A stretch of DNA of 64,000 nucleotides from JACMLD01 sp039916305 (lineage in GTDB: Bacteria > Bacteroidota > Bacteroidia > Chitinophagales > Chitinophagaceae): positions 1 to 64,000 of the forward strand of contig JBDSLR010000028.1 in assembly GCA_039916305.1 (NCBI GenBank). The letters are read 5' to 3'. The translations under genes and the position numbers were made by a program. This document shows, piece after piece, positions 25,767 to 34,824 of the stretch (its first letter is position 1; each line of letters opens with the position of its first letter). Below the pieces are notes generated by a model. That model worked only from the letters and a program-made list of their open reading frames with translations, was not told the DNA's origin and made no database searches.

Positions 25767-27497
25767 ATGCCTGGTGATAGTGCAAATGTAAATAACCGAT
25801 CCGTTGCCCAAAATACGTACGATGCCATTGTAATAGGTTCTGGTATCAGTGGTGGATGGGCTGCCAAAGAATTAACTGAAAAAGGTTTGAAGGTGCTGAT
25901 GCTGGAACGTGGCCGTCCGCATGAACATGTTAAAGATTATACGTCTGCCAGCAAGGATCCCTGGGATTTTACCCATCGCGGTAAAGCCACGCGGCAGTAC
26001 ATACAAGACAATCCTGTTATATCCAGGGATTGGGCCATGTACGGCACCGCTGCGCAGGAACCCATTCTTGATTCGTGGGTGAACGAAAAGGAATCGCCTT
26101 ATGTACAGGAAAAGCCATTTGCATGGTGGCGCAGTTACCAGATGGGGGGCAGGTCACTGCTATGGGGTCGCCAGAGTTACCGCTTAAGTGATACTGATTT
26201 TGAAGCCAATGCCAAAGATGGTATTGCCATTGACTGGCCCATCCGGTACAAAGAAATGGCACCCTGGTACGGGTACGTGGAAAAATTTGCAGGCATCAGT
26301 GGCTCAAAAGAAGGCCTTCCGCATTTGCCTGATGGACATTTTTTGCCACCCATGGAGCTGAACTGTGTAGAAAAAGATGTAGCCGCAAGAATAAAAGATG
26401 CTTATAAAAATCAGCGCCGCATGTTTATTGGCCGTGTAGCCAACCTGACGGAAGCTATACCCGGCAGAACAAAATGCCAGTTCAGGAACCGCTGCTGGGA
26501 AGGCTGTCCTTTTGGAGGTTATTTCAGCACACAATCATCCACCTTGCCTGCCGCGCTGGCAACGGGTAACCTAACGGTGAGACCCTGGAGCATTGTTACA
26601 AAAATTATCTACGATAAAAATACAAAGAAAGCCACTGGCGTGGAAGTGCTGGATGCTGAAACAAACAAGACCTACGAATTTCATGCAAAAATACTATTCT
26701 TAAATGCCTCTGCATTGAACAGTGCCTGGGTGCTGATGAATTCAGCTACTGATATATGGCCCGATGGCCTGGGCAGCAGCAGTGGTGAACTGGGGCACAA
26801 TATTATGGATCACCATTACATGCTGGGTGCACAGGGTACAGTAGACGGATATGAAGACAAATACTATTATGGGCGCAGGGCAAATGGTTTTTATATTTCC
26901 AGGTTTGCCAACCTGTATGGAGATAAACGTGACTTTCTGCGTGGGTACGGTTACCAGGGCAGTGCCAGCCGGCAGGGCTGGGGCAGGGATGTGGCAGAAT
27001 TAAGTGTGGGCGCGGATTTTAAAGAGGCATTAACAGAGCCAGGTGGCTGGAACATCGGTGCAACCGGATTTGGCGAAATACTACCTTACCATGATAATAA
27101 AATTTCACTCAATAAAACGGTGAAAGACAAGTGGGGACTGCCGGTCTTAAGCATGGATGCCGGTTTAAAAGAGAATGAGCTGAAAATGCGCAAGGATATT
27201 ATCAAAGAACTGGTAGCGATGTTTGAAGCCGCAGGAGTGAAAAACATTACTACCTGGGACAAAGATTATAATATAGGGCAGGGGATACATGAAATGGGCA
27301 GTGCCAGGATGGGCAGGGATCCCAGGACATCTGTACTCAATGCGCACAACCAGGTTTGGGATGCGCAAAATATTTTTGTAACAGATGGAGCTGCCATGAC
27401 TTCATCTGCCTGCCAGAATCCATCCCTTACCTATATGGCATTAACTGCCAGGGCAGCGGAATATGCAGTCAATGAATTAAAGAAACGCAATCTGTAA
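25767..27497 (+). CDS. GMC-family FAD oxidoreductase
   Basis: The 576-residue protein starts with an FAD-binding Rossmann motif GSGISGGWAAKELTEKG (24-40) and ERG, has the second FAD contact region YQMGGRSLLWGRQSYR, and ends with HEMGSARMG (508-516) and QNPSLTYMALTARAAEY, the active-site end of glucose-methanol-choline oxidoreductases (substrate-binding histidine and asparagine region). Members of this subgroup oxidise sugars or polyols (gluconate, glucoside-3-dehydrogenase types) and usually pair with a small subunit and a cytochrome c, neither of which is here. There is no Tat signal. The divergent Nudix regulator suggests sugar-responsive control. Confidence 0.88.
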   Translation: MPGDSANVNNRSVAQNTYDAIVIGSGISGGWAAKELTEKGLKVLMLERGRPHEHVKDYTSASKDPWDFTHRGKATRQYIQDNPVISRDWAMYGTAAQEPILDSWVNEKESPYVQEKPFAWWRSYQMGGRSLLWGRQSYRLSDTDFEANAKDGIAIDWPIRYKEMAPWYGYVEKFAGISGSKEGLPHLPDGHFLPPMELNCVEKDVAARIKDAYKNQRRMFIGRVANLTEAIPGRTKCQFRNRCWEGCPFGGYFSTQSSTLPAALATGNLTVRPWSIVTKIIYDKNTKKATGVEVLDAETNKTYEFHAKILFLNASALNSAWVLMNSATDIWPDGLGSSSGELGHNIMDHHYMLGAQGTVDGYEDKYYYGRRANGFYISRFANLYGDKRDFLRGYGYQGSASRQGWGRDVAELSVGADFKEALTEPGGWNIGATGFGEILPYHDNKISLNKTVKDKWGLPVLSMDAGLKENELKMRKDIIKELVAMFEAAGVKNITTWDKDYNIGQGIHEMGSARMGRDPRTSVLNAHNQVWDAQNIFVTDGAAMTSSACQNPSLTYMALTARAAEYAVNELKKRNL

Positions 27498-27524
27498 GAC
27501 AGTTTAACAAGGCCCGCGAAAAAT

Positions 27525-27575
27525 AGGAACAGGCCTGGCTGGAAATAATTCCATCCGGCAAACCTGTTCCTGTTT
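27525..27575. terminator. Terminator between convergent genes
   Basis: Arms AGGAACAGG (27525-27533) and CCTGTTCCT (27563-27571) are perfect, with further pairing inside, followed by GTTTTCC on the plus strand. It separates the GMC oxidoreductase from the metal-efflux operon ending at 27605. Confidence 0.7.
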
Positions 27576-27604
27576 TCCATCTGCAGGAGAAAAAGATCTA
27601 ATTA

Positions 27605-28735
27605 CTACTCCGTTGATTTATTTTTTAAGCTCATGAGCAATGAGTAAGCGCCTCTTACAACAAAATTCTGGGAAGGTAATTTTTCGCTTTCTGTAATTTC
27701 GATAAAACCAGTTTCGGTAATACCGGTATTCACTTCAATCATTTTAAATGTATTGCCTGCAGTGCCAATAAAAGCATATTGTTTGTTTTCAAACTGCACC
27801 ACCGCATCAGCAGGCAGCGCCATAACTTCCCTGTTTTTTACTTCTATCTCGGCATTCATGTAAGTGCCGGGGAACAGTGTTTTGTCGTAGGTTTCAAAAT
27901 GACAATGCACTTCTGTATTACGATCTGCAGAAAGATTTTTGCCAATCAATAATATTTCAGCTGCATGTTTTTTTTGCGGTTCATTGTTGGTATAGGCTAC
28001 AACAGATTGACCAATAAAAATCTTGTCGAGGTCTTTTTCAAAAACCTGCAGCGCCAGGTGAATATCTGTTGGATTAATAAGTTCAAACAAAACTTCTGTG
28101 GGGGATACATACTTGCCAATATTCACATTCACTTTTGAAACATATCCATTAATAGGCGAATGTATATTTACACTTCCTGAAATGGTAGTTTCGTTGATGC
28201 TGGCTGTATTGATACCTGCCAGCTTTAGTTTTTGTGCCAGTGACGCTATCAATACCTTCTGGCTATTGTAATCTGCCCCGGCCAGCTGGTACACCTTATC
28301 ACTGGTGGCTTTGCTTTCATTCAATTCCTTCTGACGCTCGTACTCGCTTTGCAGGTAAACAATTCTTGCTTTTGCGGTTAGATAATCCTGTTGCAGTTGT
28401 ATGTATTGCTGATCTTCCACCACCGCAATAATATCTCCCCTGTTTACATGCATACCGGGCAATAGCCTGGTGGTTTTGAGGTATCCGCCCAGCGGCACAC
28501 TAATGGAGACCATATTTTGCGGTGGTACATCTACCTTGCCATTTACTTTGAGGATGGCCGACATTTTTCTTTGTTCCGTTTTACCCATAACGATGGCCGC
28601 ATTTTTCATTTGCGCTGCGGTAAGCGTTACCTGGCTTTCGTCAATTGTGGCCGGTGCTTCTTCTGCAGTATTGGTGCTTCCGCCGCAGGAGTACAGCAGC
28701 AGTATGATTAAAGTTGAATATATAAGCTGTTTCAT
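27605..28735 (-). CDS. Efflux RND periplasmic adaptor (CzcB/CusB-like lipoprotein)
   Basis: From the ATG at 28735 the protein has 376 residues. It begins with a lipoprotein signal (LIILLLYSC), then a membrane-fusion-protein layout: barrel-sandwich half GDIIAVVEDQQYIQLQQDYL, an alpha-helical hairpin (about 120-165), the second lipoyl half VNIHSPINGYVSKVNVNIGKY split around it, and beta-barrel strands. It bridges the inner-membrane pump and the outer-membrane channel of the metal efflux complex encoded just upstream, 10 bases away. No methionine- or histidine-rich metal-binding segment is visible. Confidence 0.9.
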   Translation of the reverse strand: MKQLIYSTLIILLLYSCGGSTNTAEEAPATIDESQVTLTAAQMKNAAIVMGKTEQRKMSAILKVNGKVDVPPQNMVSISVPLGGYLKTTRLLPGMHVNRGDIIAVVEDQQYIQLQQDYLTAKARIVYLQSEYERQKELNESKATSDKVYQLAGADYNSQKVLIASLAQKLKLAGINTASINETTISGSVNIHSPINGYVSKVNVNIGKYVSPTEVLFELINPTDIHLALQVFEKDLDKIFIGQSVVAYTNNEPQKKHAAEILLIGKNLSADRNTEVHCHFETYDKTLFPGTYMNAEIEVKNREVMALPADAVVQFENKQYAFIGTAGNTFKMIEVNTGITETGFIEITESEKLPSQNFVVRGAYSLLMSLKNKSTE

Positions 28736-28745
28736 GGTTAGCAAA

Positions 28746-31700
28746 TTATTTGTTGTTGAAATAGTTTAACTGAATGATGGCTTCATTCATATTTTTTACT
28801 GCTTCCACATAATCATTTTTAACACTGGTTGCCTGATTAATCAGTTGCACCCATTCAAGATAATTAATATTGCCATTGGCCAGTTGCTGGTGGGCAGTCA
28901 CAGTTATTAACTCTGCATTTTGCAGCGCATTAGCTTCAAAGTATTGTACCGTTTGCTGGTATTTATGGTAGCCTGCCATTGCTGCCTGGTAACCTGACTG
29001 CAGCTGCTGCAGGCCGGCTGCATAATTTCCCTGTGCCAGCTGTTTGCTAAACCGGGCACTATTGATTTTTGCTTTTTGCGCTTTTGTAAAAACCGGTATA
29101 CCTATGCCAGCCTGCACGGCGCTAAAACGTTTTGAACCCGTGTATAATTTATTGTCGGCGCCCATGCCCCTGATACTGGTGTTGTTATAAGCCAGGGATA
29201 AATCCGGGAGGAGCCTGCTTTTTTCCAATAGAAGCATGGCCTCTGCTATCTGCGCTTCCTGTTGTATTATTTTCGCGGCAGGATGCTCTTTTAATGCCGC
29301 CGTATCTGTCATTACAGGCAAGGCCATTTTATAACCCGGAGCTGCAACCGCAAATGGAGTGGTACTGTTTAATAACAATTGAAACTCCAGCTGCAATATC
29401 AGCGAGTCCTGTTTCAACTGATCGGTCTGGATCCGTAGCTGACCCAATTGAAGGGCTGCCGTGGCTTTTTCCAGTGTATTGGATTCGCCTTTTGCCAGGC
29501 GCAATGCTGCCCGTTTATAAAAGGCTTCATACAGACTATCGCCATATTGCAGTAAAAGCATTTTTTGGCGGTTGTATAAAATCTGGTAGAACACATGGGT
29601 TACCTCTTTTTTTACCTGTACTTCCTGCGCGGCTGCCTGCAGTATACTGGTTTTCCATTCTTCGCGCAATACATTTTTTTGCCGGCTATATACAACCGGG
29701 AAATTAAACGCCTGTGAGATACCAAATTTTGTATCTGTGTAAATACTGTTGATCTGCCCCGCCTCGGCAAGCAGGCTGGCTTGCGGAACAACTGCCACTG
29801 ATGGTATGAGCAACTGTTTATACTGCGCTTTCAGCTGTTCATTTTTTACCAGCAGGTTATTATGTAAAGCCGTGTCAATAGCTGCTTGCAGTGTAATGGG
29901 TATGGGTATCTGGGCATGGGCAGATGAGCCGATGCCCGCGCAGAATATTAAAAGTATGGCGGAAACAACCATTTTATTTGGCTGAACTTTTGCTTCGCGT
30001 CCTTTTTCAAACATCATGTACAATACCGGCAGTACAAATAAGGTGAGAAAAGTAGCAATCAGTAACCCCCCTATTACTACGGTGGATAAAGGTCTTTGTA
30101 CTTCCGCACCCGCACCATTACTGACGGCCATTGGTAAGAACCCCAGTGAAGCAACAAAGGCGGTCATGAGTACCGGCCGCAACCTTATCTGAGTACCTGT
30201 TAAAACAACCTGCTTAATGTCTGTCATTCCTTCATTTTTAAGGCGGTTAAATTCTGCAATCAATACAATTCCGTTTAGTACGGCCACACCAAACAAAGCA
30301 ATAAAACCAACACCTGCGCTGATGCTAAACGGCATTCCCCGCAGTGCAAGGAATAAGATACCACCAATGGCCGACAATGGTATAGCAGAATAAATTAATA
30401 AACCCTGCCGTACGGAATTGAATGCAAAATACAGCAGCAGAAAAATAAGCACCAATGAAACAGGAACTGCAATGAGCAAGCGCTGTTTGGCAGCACGCAG
30501 GTTTTCAAAGGCCCCGCCATAGGTTACATAATAACCGGCAGGAAATTTTAACTGTTGTTCCACTTTGCGCTGCAATTCATCCACTATGCTTTGTACATCC
30601 CTGCCGCGGATATTGAAACCTACTACAATCCTTCTTTTGGCATCTTCGCGCTGCACCTGGTTGGGGCCGTCTGTTACCTGTATGGCTGCCAGCTGGTACA
30701 ATGGGATTTGTGTACCCTGCGGTGTGGGTACCAGCAAGTTTTGTACATCGGTAATATCTTTATTTAGATCGCCTTTCAATCTCACTACTATGTCAAAACG
30801 CTTTTCCCCTTCAAACAGCCATCCGGCACGCTGGCCGGCAAAAGCAGTGTTCACCACTTTATTAATATCTGCTATGCTCATATTGTACTGTGCCAGCGCA
30901 TCCCTGTTGTAACGGATAACAATTTGCGGCATACCTGCAACAGCTTCCACATACAAATCCCTGGCGCCTTCTACCGTGTTTACAATATTGCCCAGCTTTT
31001 TAGCATACGCGGCAAGGCTATCTAAGTCCTCTCCAAATATTTTGCACACTACGTCCTGCCGGGCGCCCGTCATCAGTTCATTAAACCGCATTTGCACCGG
31101 GAACTGGAAACCTGCTGTAAGGCCGGGTATTGCTTCAAGCGCTTTTCCCATTTTTTCAGACAGTTCATTAAATGTTTTGGCGGAGGTCCAAGCAGCTTTT
31201 GGTTTTAATATTACCATCATGTCACTGGCTTCCATCGGCATGGGATCAGTTGGTATTTCACCGCTTCCTATTTTTGTAACCACTTTTTCAACTTCCGGAA
31301 ACTGTGTTTTTAAAATATGCGCAGCTTTTTGTGTATTGGCAATGGTAGTTGTTAAGCTGCTGCCGGTTAAAACCCTTGTATCTACGGCAAAATCACCTTC
31401 CTCCAGTGCGGGAATAAATTCGCCGCCCAATGTGGTAAGCACTGCAATTGCCAGGATAAAAAAAGCAATAACACTGGTAATAACAATTTTTGGAAAACCG
31501 AGGACTGTATTCAATGCAACGCCATAAACCCGTTCTATGGATGCCATTATCCTGTCCGATAAGTTGGGTTTTGTTTTTACTTTTTTGCTAAGAAACGCCG
31601 CGCTCATCATGGGGATATAGGTGAGCGAAAGAATGAAAGCGCCCAGCAGGGCAAACGCTACTGTTTGTGCCATTGGCTTAAACATTTTTCCCTCGATGCC

Positions 31701-33110
31701 CTGTAAGGTAAAAATAGGCAGGTATACCACCAGTATGATAAATTGCCCGAATACGGCGCTGTTCATCATTTTCCCGGCCGATTGATTTACTTCTGCATCC
31801 ATCTGCGATTGGTCAAGCTTGCTGGTATGCTGCCATTGTTTGCTGCTGCTTAAGCGATGCATAACGGCTTCCACTATGATTACAGCACCATCTACAATTA
31901 ATCCAAAGTCCAGTGCGCCAAGGCTCATTAAATTACCGCTTACACCAAAAAGGTTCATCATAATAACTGCAAAAAGCATGGCCAGTGGTATTACGGATGC
32001 CACCAGCAAGCCGGCCCTGAAATTGCCCAGGAAAATTACCAGCACAAATACAACAATCAATGCGCCTTCCAACAAGTTTTTCTCTACGGTGCCGATTGCA
32101 TTTTTTACCATTTTGGTGCGGTCTATAAAAGATTCAATTACCACGCCTTCGGGCAGTGTTTTTTGTATCTGTGCTATGCGCTGCTTAACATTTTTTATTA
32201 CTTCACTGCTATTGGCACCCTTCAGCATCATTACAACTGCGCCGGCAACCTCACCCTTATCATTGTAACACATGGCGCCATAGCGGATGGCATTTCCAAT
32301 TTTTATATCTGCTACATCCCTTATAAAAAGCGGTGTGCCACTACGGGTGGCTTTAATGGAAATGTTTTTTAAATCATCTGTACTGCCCGCCAGGCCTTCG
32401 CTCCGGATGTACAAAACGGCCGATCCTTTTTCTATGTAAGCGCCCCCTGTGTTCTGGTTATTGTTTTCCAGCGCCCTGAATACATCCGTAATAGTAATAT
32501 TATAGGAGAGGAGTTTGTTGGGATCTATTTCTATGGAATACTGCTTCAGTTTACCCCCAAAGCTGCTTACTTCTGCAACACCTTTTACCCCCAGCAACTG
32601 GCGCCGCACAATCCAGTCCTGGATAGTTCTAAGATCAGTTTCATTGAATTTATTTTCATACCCCTCTTTTGGCCGCACTACATACTGGTATATCTCGCCC
32701 AGGCCGGTACTTACCGGTCCCAGTTCGGGCATGCCAATCCCCTGCGGAATCTGTGATTGTACTTTCTGAAGCCTTTCAGCTACCTGTTGCCTGGCCCAGT
32801 ATACATCGGTGGCATCATCAAAAACAATGGTTACCAGTGAGAGGCCAAACCGGGAAAAACTACGGATCTCCTTTAACCCGGCAATATTATTATTGGCCTG
32901 CTCTATCGGGAAAGTGATCAGCCGTTCAATATCTGTAGCCCCAAATGAAGGGGCCGTGGTTATTATCTGTACCTGGTTATTGGTAATATCCGGTACAGCA
33001 TCGATGGGCAGTTTGGTAAACTGGTAACCGCCATAACCTATAAGGGCAATAATAAAAAGCCCAACAATGAGTTTGTTTTTTATGGCAAACCCAATTATTG
33101 CATTCAGCAT
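28746..33110 (-). CDS. CzcA-type heavy-metal RND pump fused to a TolC-like outer-membrane factor
   Basis: From the ATG at 33110 the protein has 1454 residues. Residues 1 to about 1040 are a complete HME-RND pump (start MLNAIIGFAIKNK, TM4 motif LDFGLIVDGAVIIVE, C-terminal TM region TLFVLPVLYMMFEKG). The DFGx3DGAx3VE motif is that of zinc/cobalt/cadmium pumps rather than the copper/silver CusA group. From residue 1047 a hydrophobic segment MVVSAILLIF ending SSAHAQ looks like a signal peptide, followed by about 385 residues of TolC/OEP type. So pump and outer-membrane channel are one reading frame. Such fusions are known in Bacteroidota. Methionine 1047 (29972) could be an internal start. Confidence 0.92.
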   Translation of the reverse strand: MLNAIIGFAIKNKLIVGLFIIALIGYGGYQFTKLPIDAVPDITNNQVQIITTAPSFGATDIERLITFPIEQANNNIAGLKEIRSFSRFGLSLVTIVFDDATDVYWARQQVAERLQKVQSQIPQGIGMPELGPVSTGLGEIYQYVVRPKEGYENKFNETDLRTIQDWIVRRQLLGVKGVAEVSSFGGKLKQYSIEIDPNKLLSYNITITDVFRALENNNQNTGGAYIEKGSAVLYIRSEGLAGSTDDLKNISIKATRSGTPLFIRDVADIKIGNAIRYGAMCYNDKGEVAGAVVMMLKGANSSEVIKNVKQRIAQIQKTLPEGVVIESFIDRTKMVKNAIGTVEKNLLEGALIVVFVLVIFLGNFRAGLLVASVIPLAMLFAVIMMNLFGVSGNLMSLGALDFGLIVDGAVIIVEAVMHRLSSSKQWQHTSKLDQSQMDAEVNQSAGKMMNSAVFGQFIILVVYLPIFTLQGIEGKMFKPMAQTVAFALLGAFILSLTYIPMMSAAFLSKKVKTKPNLSDRIMASIERVYGVALNTVLGFPKIVITSVIAFFILAIAVLTTLGGEFIPALEEGDFAVDTRVLTGSSLTTTIANTQKAAHILKTQFPEVEKVVTKIGSGEIPTDPMPMEASDMMVILKPKAAWTSAKTFNELSEKMGKALEAIPGLTAGFQFPVQMRFNELMTGARQDVVCKIFGEDLDSLAAYAKKLGNIVNTVEGARDLYVEAVAGMPQIVIRYNRDALAQYNMSIADINKVVNTAFAGQRAGWLFEGEKRFDIVVRLKGDLNKDITDVQNLLVPTPQGTQIPLYQLAAIQVTDGPNQVQREDAKRRIVVGFNIRGRDVQSIVDELQRKVEQQLKFPAGYYVTYGGAFENLRAAKQRLLIAVPVSLVLIFLLLYFAFNSVRQGLLIYSAIPLSAIGGILFLALRGMPFSISAGVGFIALFGVAVLNGIVLIAEFNRLKNEGMTDIKQVVLTGTQIRLRPVLMTAFVASLGFLPMAVSNGAGAEVQRPLSTVVIGGLLIATFLTLFVLPVLYMMFEKGREAKVQPNKMVVSAILLIFCAGIGSSAHAQIPIPITLQAAIDTALHNNLLVKNEQLKAQYKQLLIPSVAVVPQASLLAEAGQINSIYTDTKFGISQAFNFPVVYSRQKNVLREEWKTSILQAAAQEVQVKKEVTHVFYQILYNRQKMLLLQYGDSLYEAFYKRAALRLAKGESNTLEKATAALQLGQLRIQTDQLKQDSLILQLEFQLLLNSTTPFAVAAPGYKMALPVMTDTAALKEHPAAKIIQQEAQIAEAMLLLEKSRLLPDLSLAYNNTSIRGMGADNKLYTGSKRFSAVQAGIGIPVFTKAQKAKINSARFSKQLAQGNYAAGLQQLQSGYQAAMAGYHKYQQTVQYFEANALQNAELITVTAHQQLANGNINYLEWVQLINQATSVKNDYVEAVKNMNEAIIQLNYFNNK

Positions 33111-33212
33111 AATTGTCTTGTTTAGTAATAATGTAACATTCACTTCTGATAGTTACCAAAAGTGCAATGCTGCGTAGCTAATACGGCATGAAAATATACA
33201 AAGACGGGTATA

Positions 33213-33620
33213 TTATGCATATCTGGGCGGCTGCCAGATGCGGGAAAGATAAGAAGATGAGAGAAACTGATTTTTCAACACAAATATTTTCTTTACAGGA
33301 ATGGCGATTGGTTCTGGTATGCTGTGCTGGTTATACAGCGGAACAAATGCAGGTAAAACAGCAGAGATACAATCAACGCCATTCTTAAAAGGCAGTTGCA
33401 TGTCCCGATCATAATCATTGTCTATGGGACTGCCATGCATATAATGAATATCAAGAAACTGTAGAAAGGTAATGCGGCTGTTTTCTGCTTTGTGCTCTTC
33501 AAAATGCTGAAAAACAACCGGCAGTTTCAGCAACTGGTGAAATTCTGTTGTTGACAACAGGTAGAGGGTGAGAAAAAATATGGAGATTAACTTTTTCACG
33601 CGTAAAACGAAGGTAGGCAT
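33213..33620 (-). CDS. Small exported protein of metal-efflux operons
   Basis: The 135-residue protein has an N-terminal hydrophobic segment (about 8-24) and the motif STTEFHQLLKLPVVFQHF followed by EEHKAENSRITFLQFLDIHY and a histidine/aspartate-rich stretch HGSPIDNDYDRD. Proteins of this kind, rich in H, D and E, are common directly upstream of CzcA/CusA operons in Bacteroidota; a periplasmic metal-binding role is plausible but unproven. It lies 102 bases before the pump gene on the same strand. Confidence 0.75.
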   Translation of the reverse strand: MPTFVLRVKKLISIFFLTLYLLSTTEFHQLLKLPVVFQHFEEHKAENSRITFLQFLDIHYMHGSPIDNDYDRDMQLPFKNGVDCISAVLPAFVPLYNQHSIPEPIAIPVKKIFVLKNQFLSSSYLSRIWQPPRYA

Positions 33621-33748
33621 TTGGCCGAATTATTAATAATATTCTGGTGCGGGTGCAGTGAGCAGTAGTTTTGCAAACAGGCTTGTCCATACCAGGGAAA
33701 TTATAGCCCGGATAAATTGCATCTGCATGGCCATTTTTATCAGTGAAG

Positions 33749-34042
33749 CTATATTGCGGGCCTCAAAACACGATGCCGGATATTATTCCAGCCCATTCCC
33801 TTGGCCGCGTTCAGTAAAGCTGTGTCAAGTCCGATCCCATTATTTTTTACCGGAATGCGCAGTTGATTATTTTCCTTTGCTTTCTGTACCAGGGCTGATG
33901 CAGCGGCAGCGTGTTTCATCCTGTTGTTGATAGTTTCCTGCACAATACGGTATATAGTAATAGCGGTAGTTGGTTCTATAGCTGCGTTGTCCATGCCTAT
34001 TGACTGGTAGTTTATCTGCACGGCGCCACGCTGGTTAATATC
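33749..34042 (-). pseudogene. Fragment of a NarX/DegS-type histidine kinase (ATPase domain)
   Basis: About 97 residues of a HATPase domain are readable: NDINQRG, INYQSIGMDN, TIYRIVQETINNRMKHA, NNGIGLDTALLNAAKGMGW and NNIRHRV. The sequence then runs into unrelated residues and a stop, missing the last strands, and upstream of 34042 the kinase likeness is lost with no dimerisation domain. Several conserved positions have changed (NNIMKH to NNRMKH, DNGIG to NNGIG), as expected for a decaying gene. It is a remnant of a kinase gene. Confidence 0.7.
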
Positions 34043-34078
34043 ATTACGAAACTTGCAGAAAAATAAAAATCGAAATAG

Positions 34079-34172
34079 GTTCGTCTATTATGACGAACAT
34101 TTTATTAGTTCGGTTATTTATACGAACTAGTTTTTATATTCGTTTATTTATACGAATATTAATAAAATTCGT
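34079..34172. promoter_or_regulatory. Operator array: three palindromes plus half-site
   Basis: Three 20-base palindromes of the form RTTCGT-N8-ACGAAY stand at 34079-34098 (perfect), 34108-34127 (one mismatch, GTTCGG) and 34138-34157 (perfect), with starts 29 and 30 bases apart. A half-site ATTCGT at 34167-34172 is again 29 bases on and overlaps the promoter. The spacer TTATTTAT is identical in the second and third. This is the layout of a cooperative repressor operator controlling the SatD-DUF3307 genes. Confidence 0.75.
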
Positions 34173-34179
34173 ATATTTG
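34172..34179 (+). promoter_or_regulatory. -7 promoter box of satD-DUF3307
   Basis: TATATTTG matches the Bacteroidota TAnnTTTG box exactly, 21 bases before the ATG at 34201. The last operator half-site shares its first base, so occupancy of the array should block RNA polymerase. Confidence 0.6.
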
Positions 34180-34200
34180 TGCAATAAACCGTTTACAGGT

Positions 34201-34824
34201 ATGACCATACAGGCAGTACTTACCGCAGATATCGTAAACTCTACCAGGCTGGGCGCTGCTGCAGAAAAGAAACTGCTCAAAGTGCTGCAGCAGTTGCTGG
34301 CCCCCTATCAGTTTGAGTTTTACCGGGGGGACAGTTTCCAGGTTTTTTTAAAAGATGGCGGGGCTGCGTTACGGGTGGCATTACTATGCCGCACAGCTGC
34401 CATCAGTATAGCCCTGACCAGCGTAACTGTTTCTTCCGATGTACGCATCAGCATTGGGGTTGGCAAAACAAAAAGCCCCGCTGCAGGGCTGGGGGCAGCC
34501 AGGGGAGAGCCCTTTGTTTTATCGGGCAGGGCATTTGACGAAATAGCAAAAACGGGTACAAGACTGGCTATTGCAAGCGCCAACGAATTAGCCAATGAAG
34601 GCCTGCAGGTACTGGCAGATTATATCAATGCTATTTTTAAAGTTATGACCGGTAAGCAGGCAGGTGTTATTTTTGAATTGCTAAAAGGTAATACGCAGCA
34701 GGCGGTAGCAGCAAAATTAAAGAAATCCAAAAGTACCATCAACCAGCATGTAAATGCAGGCAGGTGGCCAGAAATAGAAAAGCTGCTGCAGCAATACCAA
34801 AACATTATTAAGCAATTATTATGA
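34201..34824 (+). CDS. SatD-family protein with C-terminal helix-turn-helix
   Basis: From the ATG at 34201 the protein has 207 residues. The N-terminal part (AVLTADIVNSTRLG, FEFYRGDSFQVFL, VRISIGVGK) matches the SatD family and resembles a nucleotide-cyclase-like fold start; the last 55 residues (NTQQAVAAKLKKSKSTINQH and VNAGRWPEIEKLLQQY) look like a helix-turn-helix. Reading from 34090 would translate through the operator array, so it is not used. The gene overlaps the DUF3307 gene by four bases. The HTH makes it the natural candidate to bind the palindromes in front of it. Confidence 0.75.
   Translation: MTIQAVLTADIVNSTRLGAAAEKKLLKVLQQLLAPYQFEFYRGDSFQVFLKDGGAALRVALLCRTAAISIALTSVTVSSDVRISIGVGKTKSPAAGLGAARGEPFVLSGRAFDEIAKTGTRLAIASANELANEGLQVLADYINAIFKVMTGKQAGVIFELLKGNTQQAVAAKLKKSKSTINQHVNAGRWPEIEKLLQQYQNIIKQLL

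Noticed and set aside
28470..32917. Many plus-strand open frames opposite the efflux operon
   Set aside because: All lie antisense to the CzcA-TolC and CzcB genes and have no independent support.
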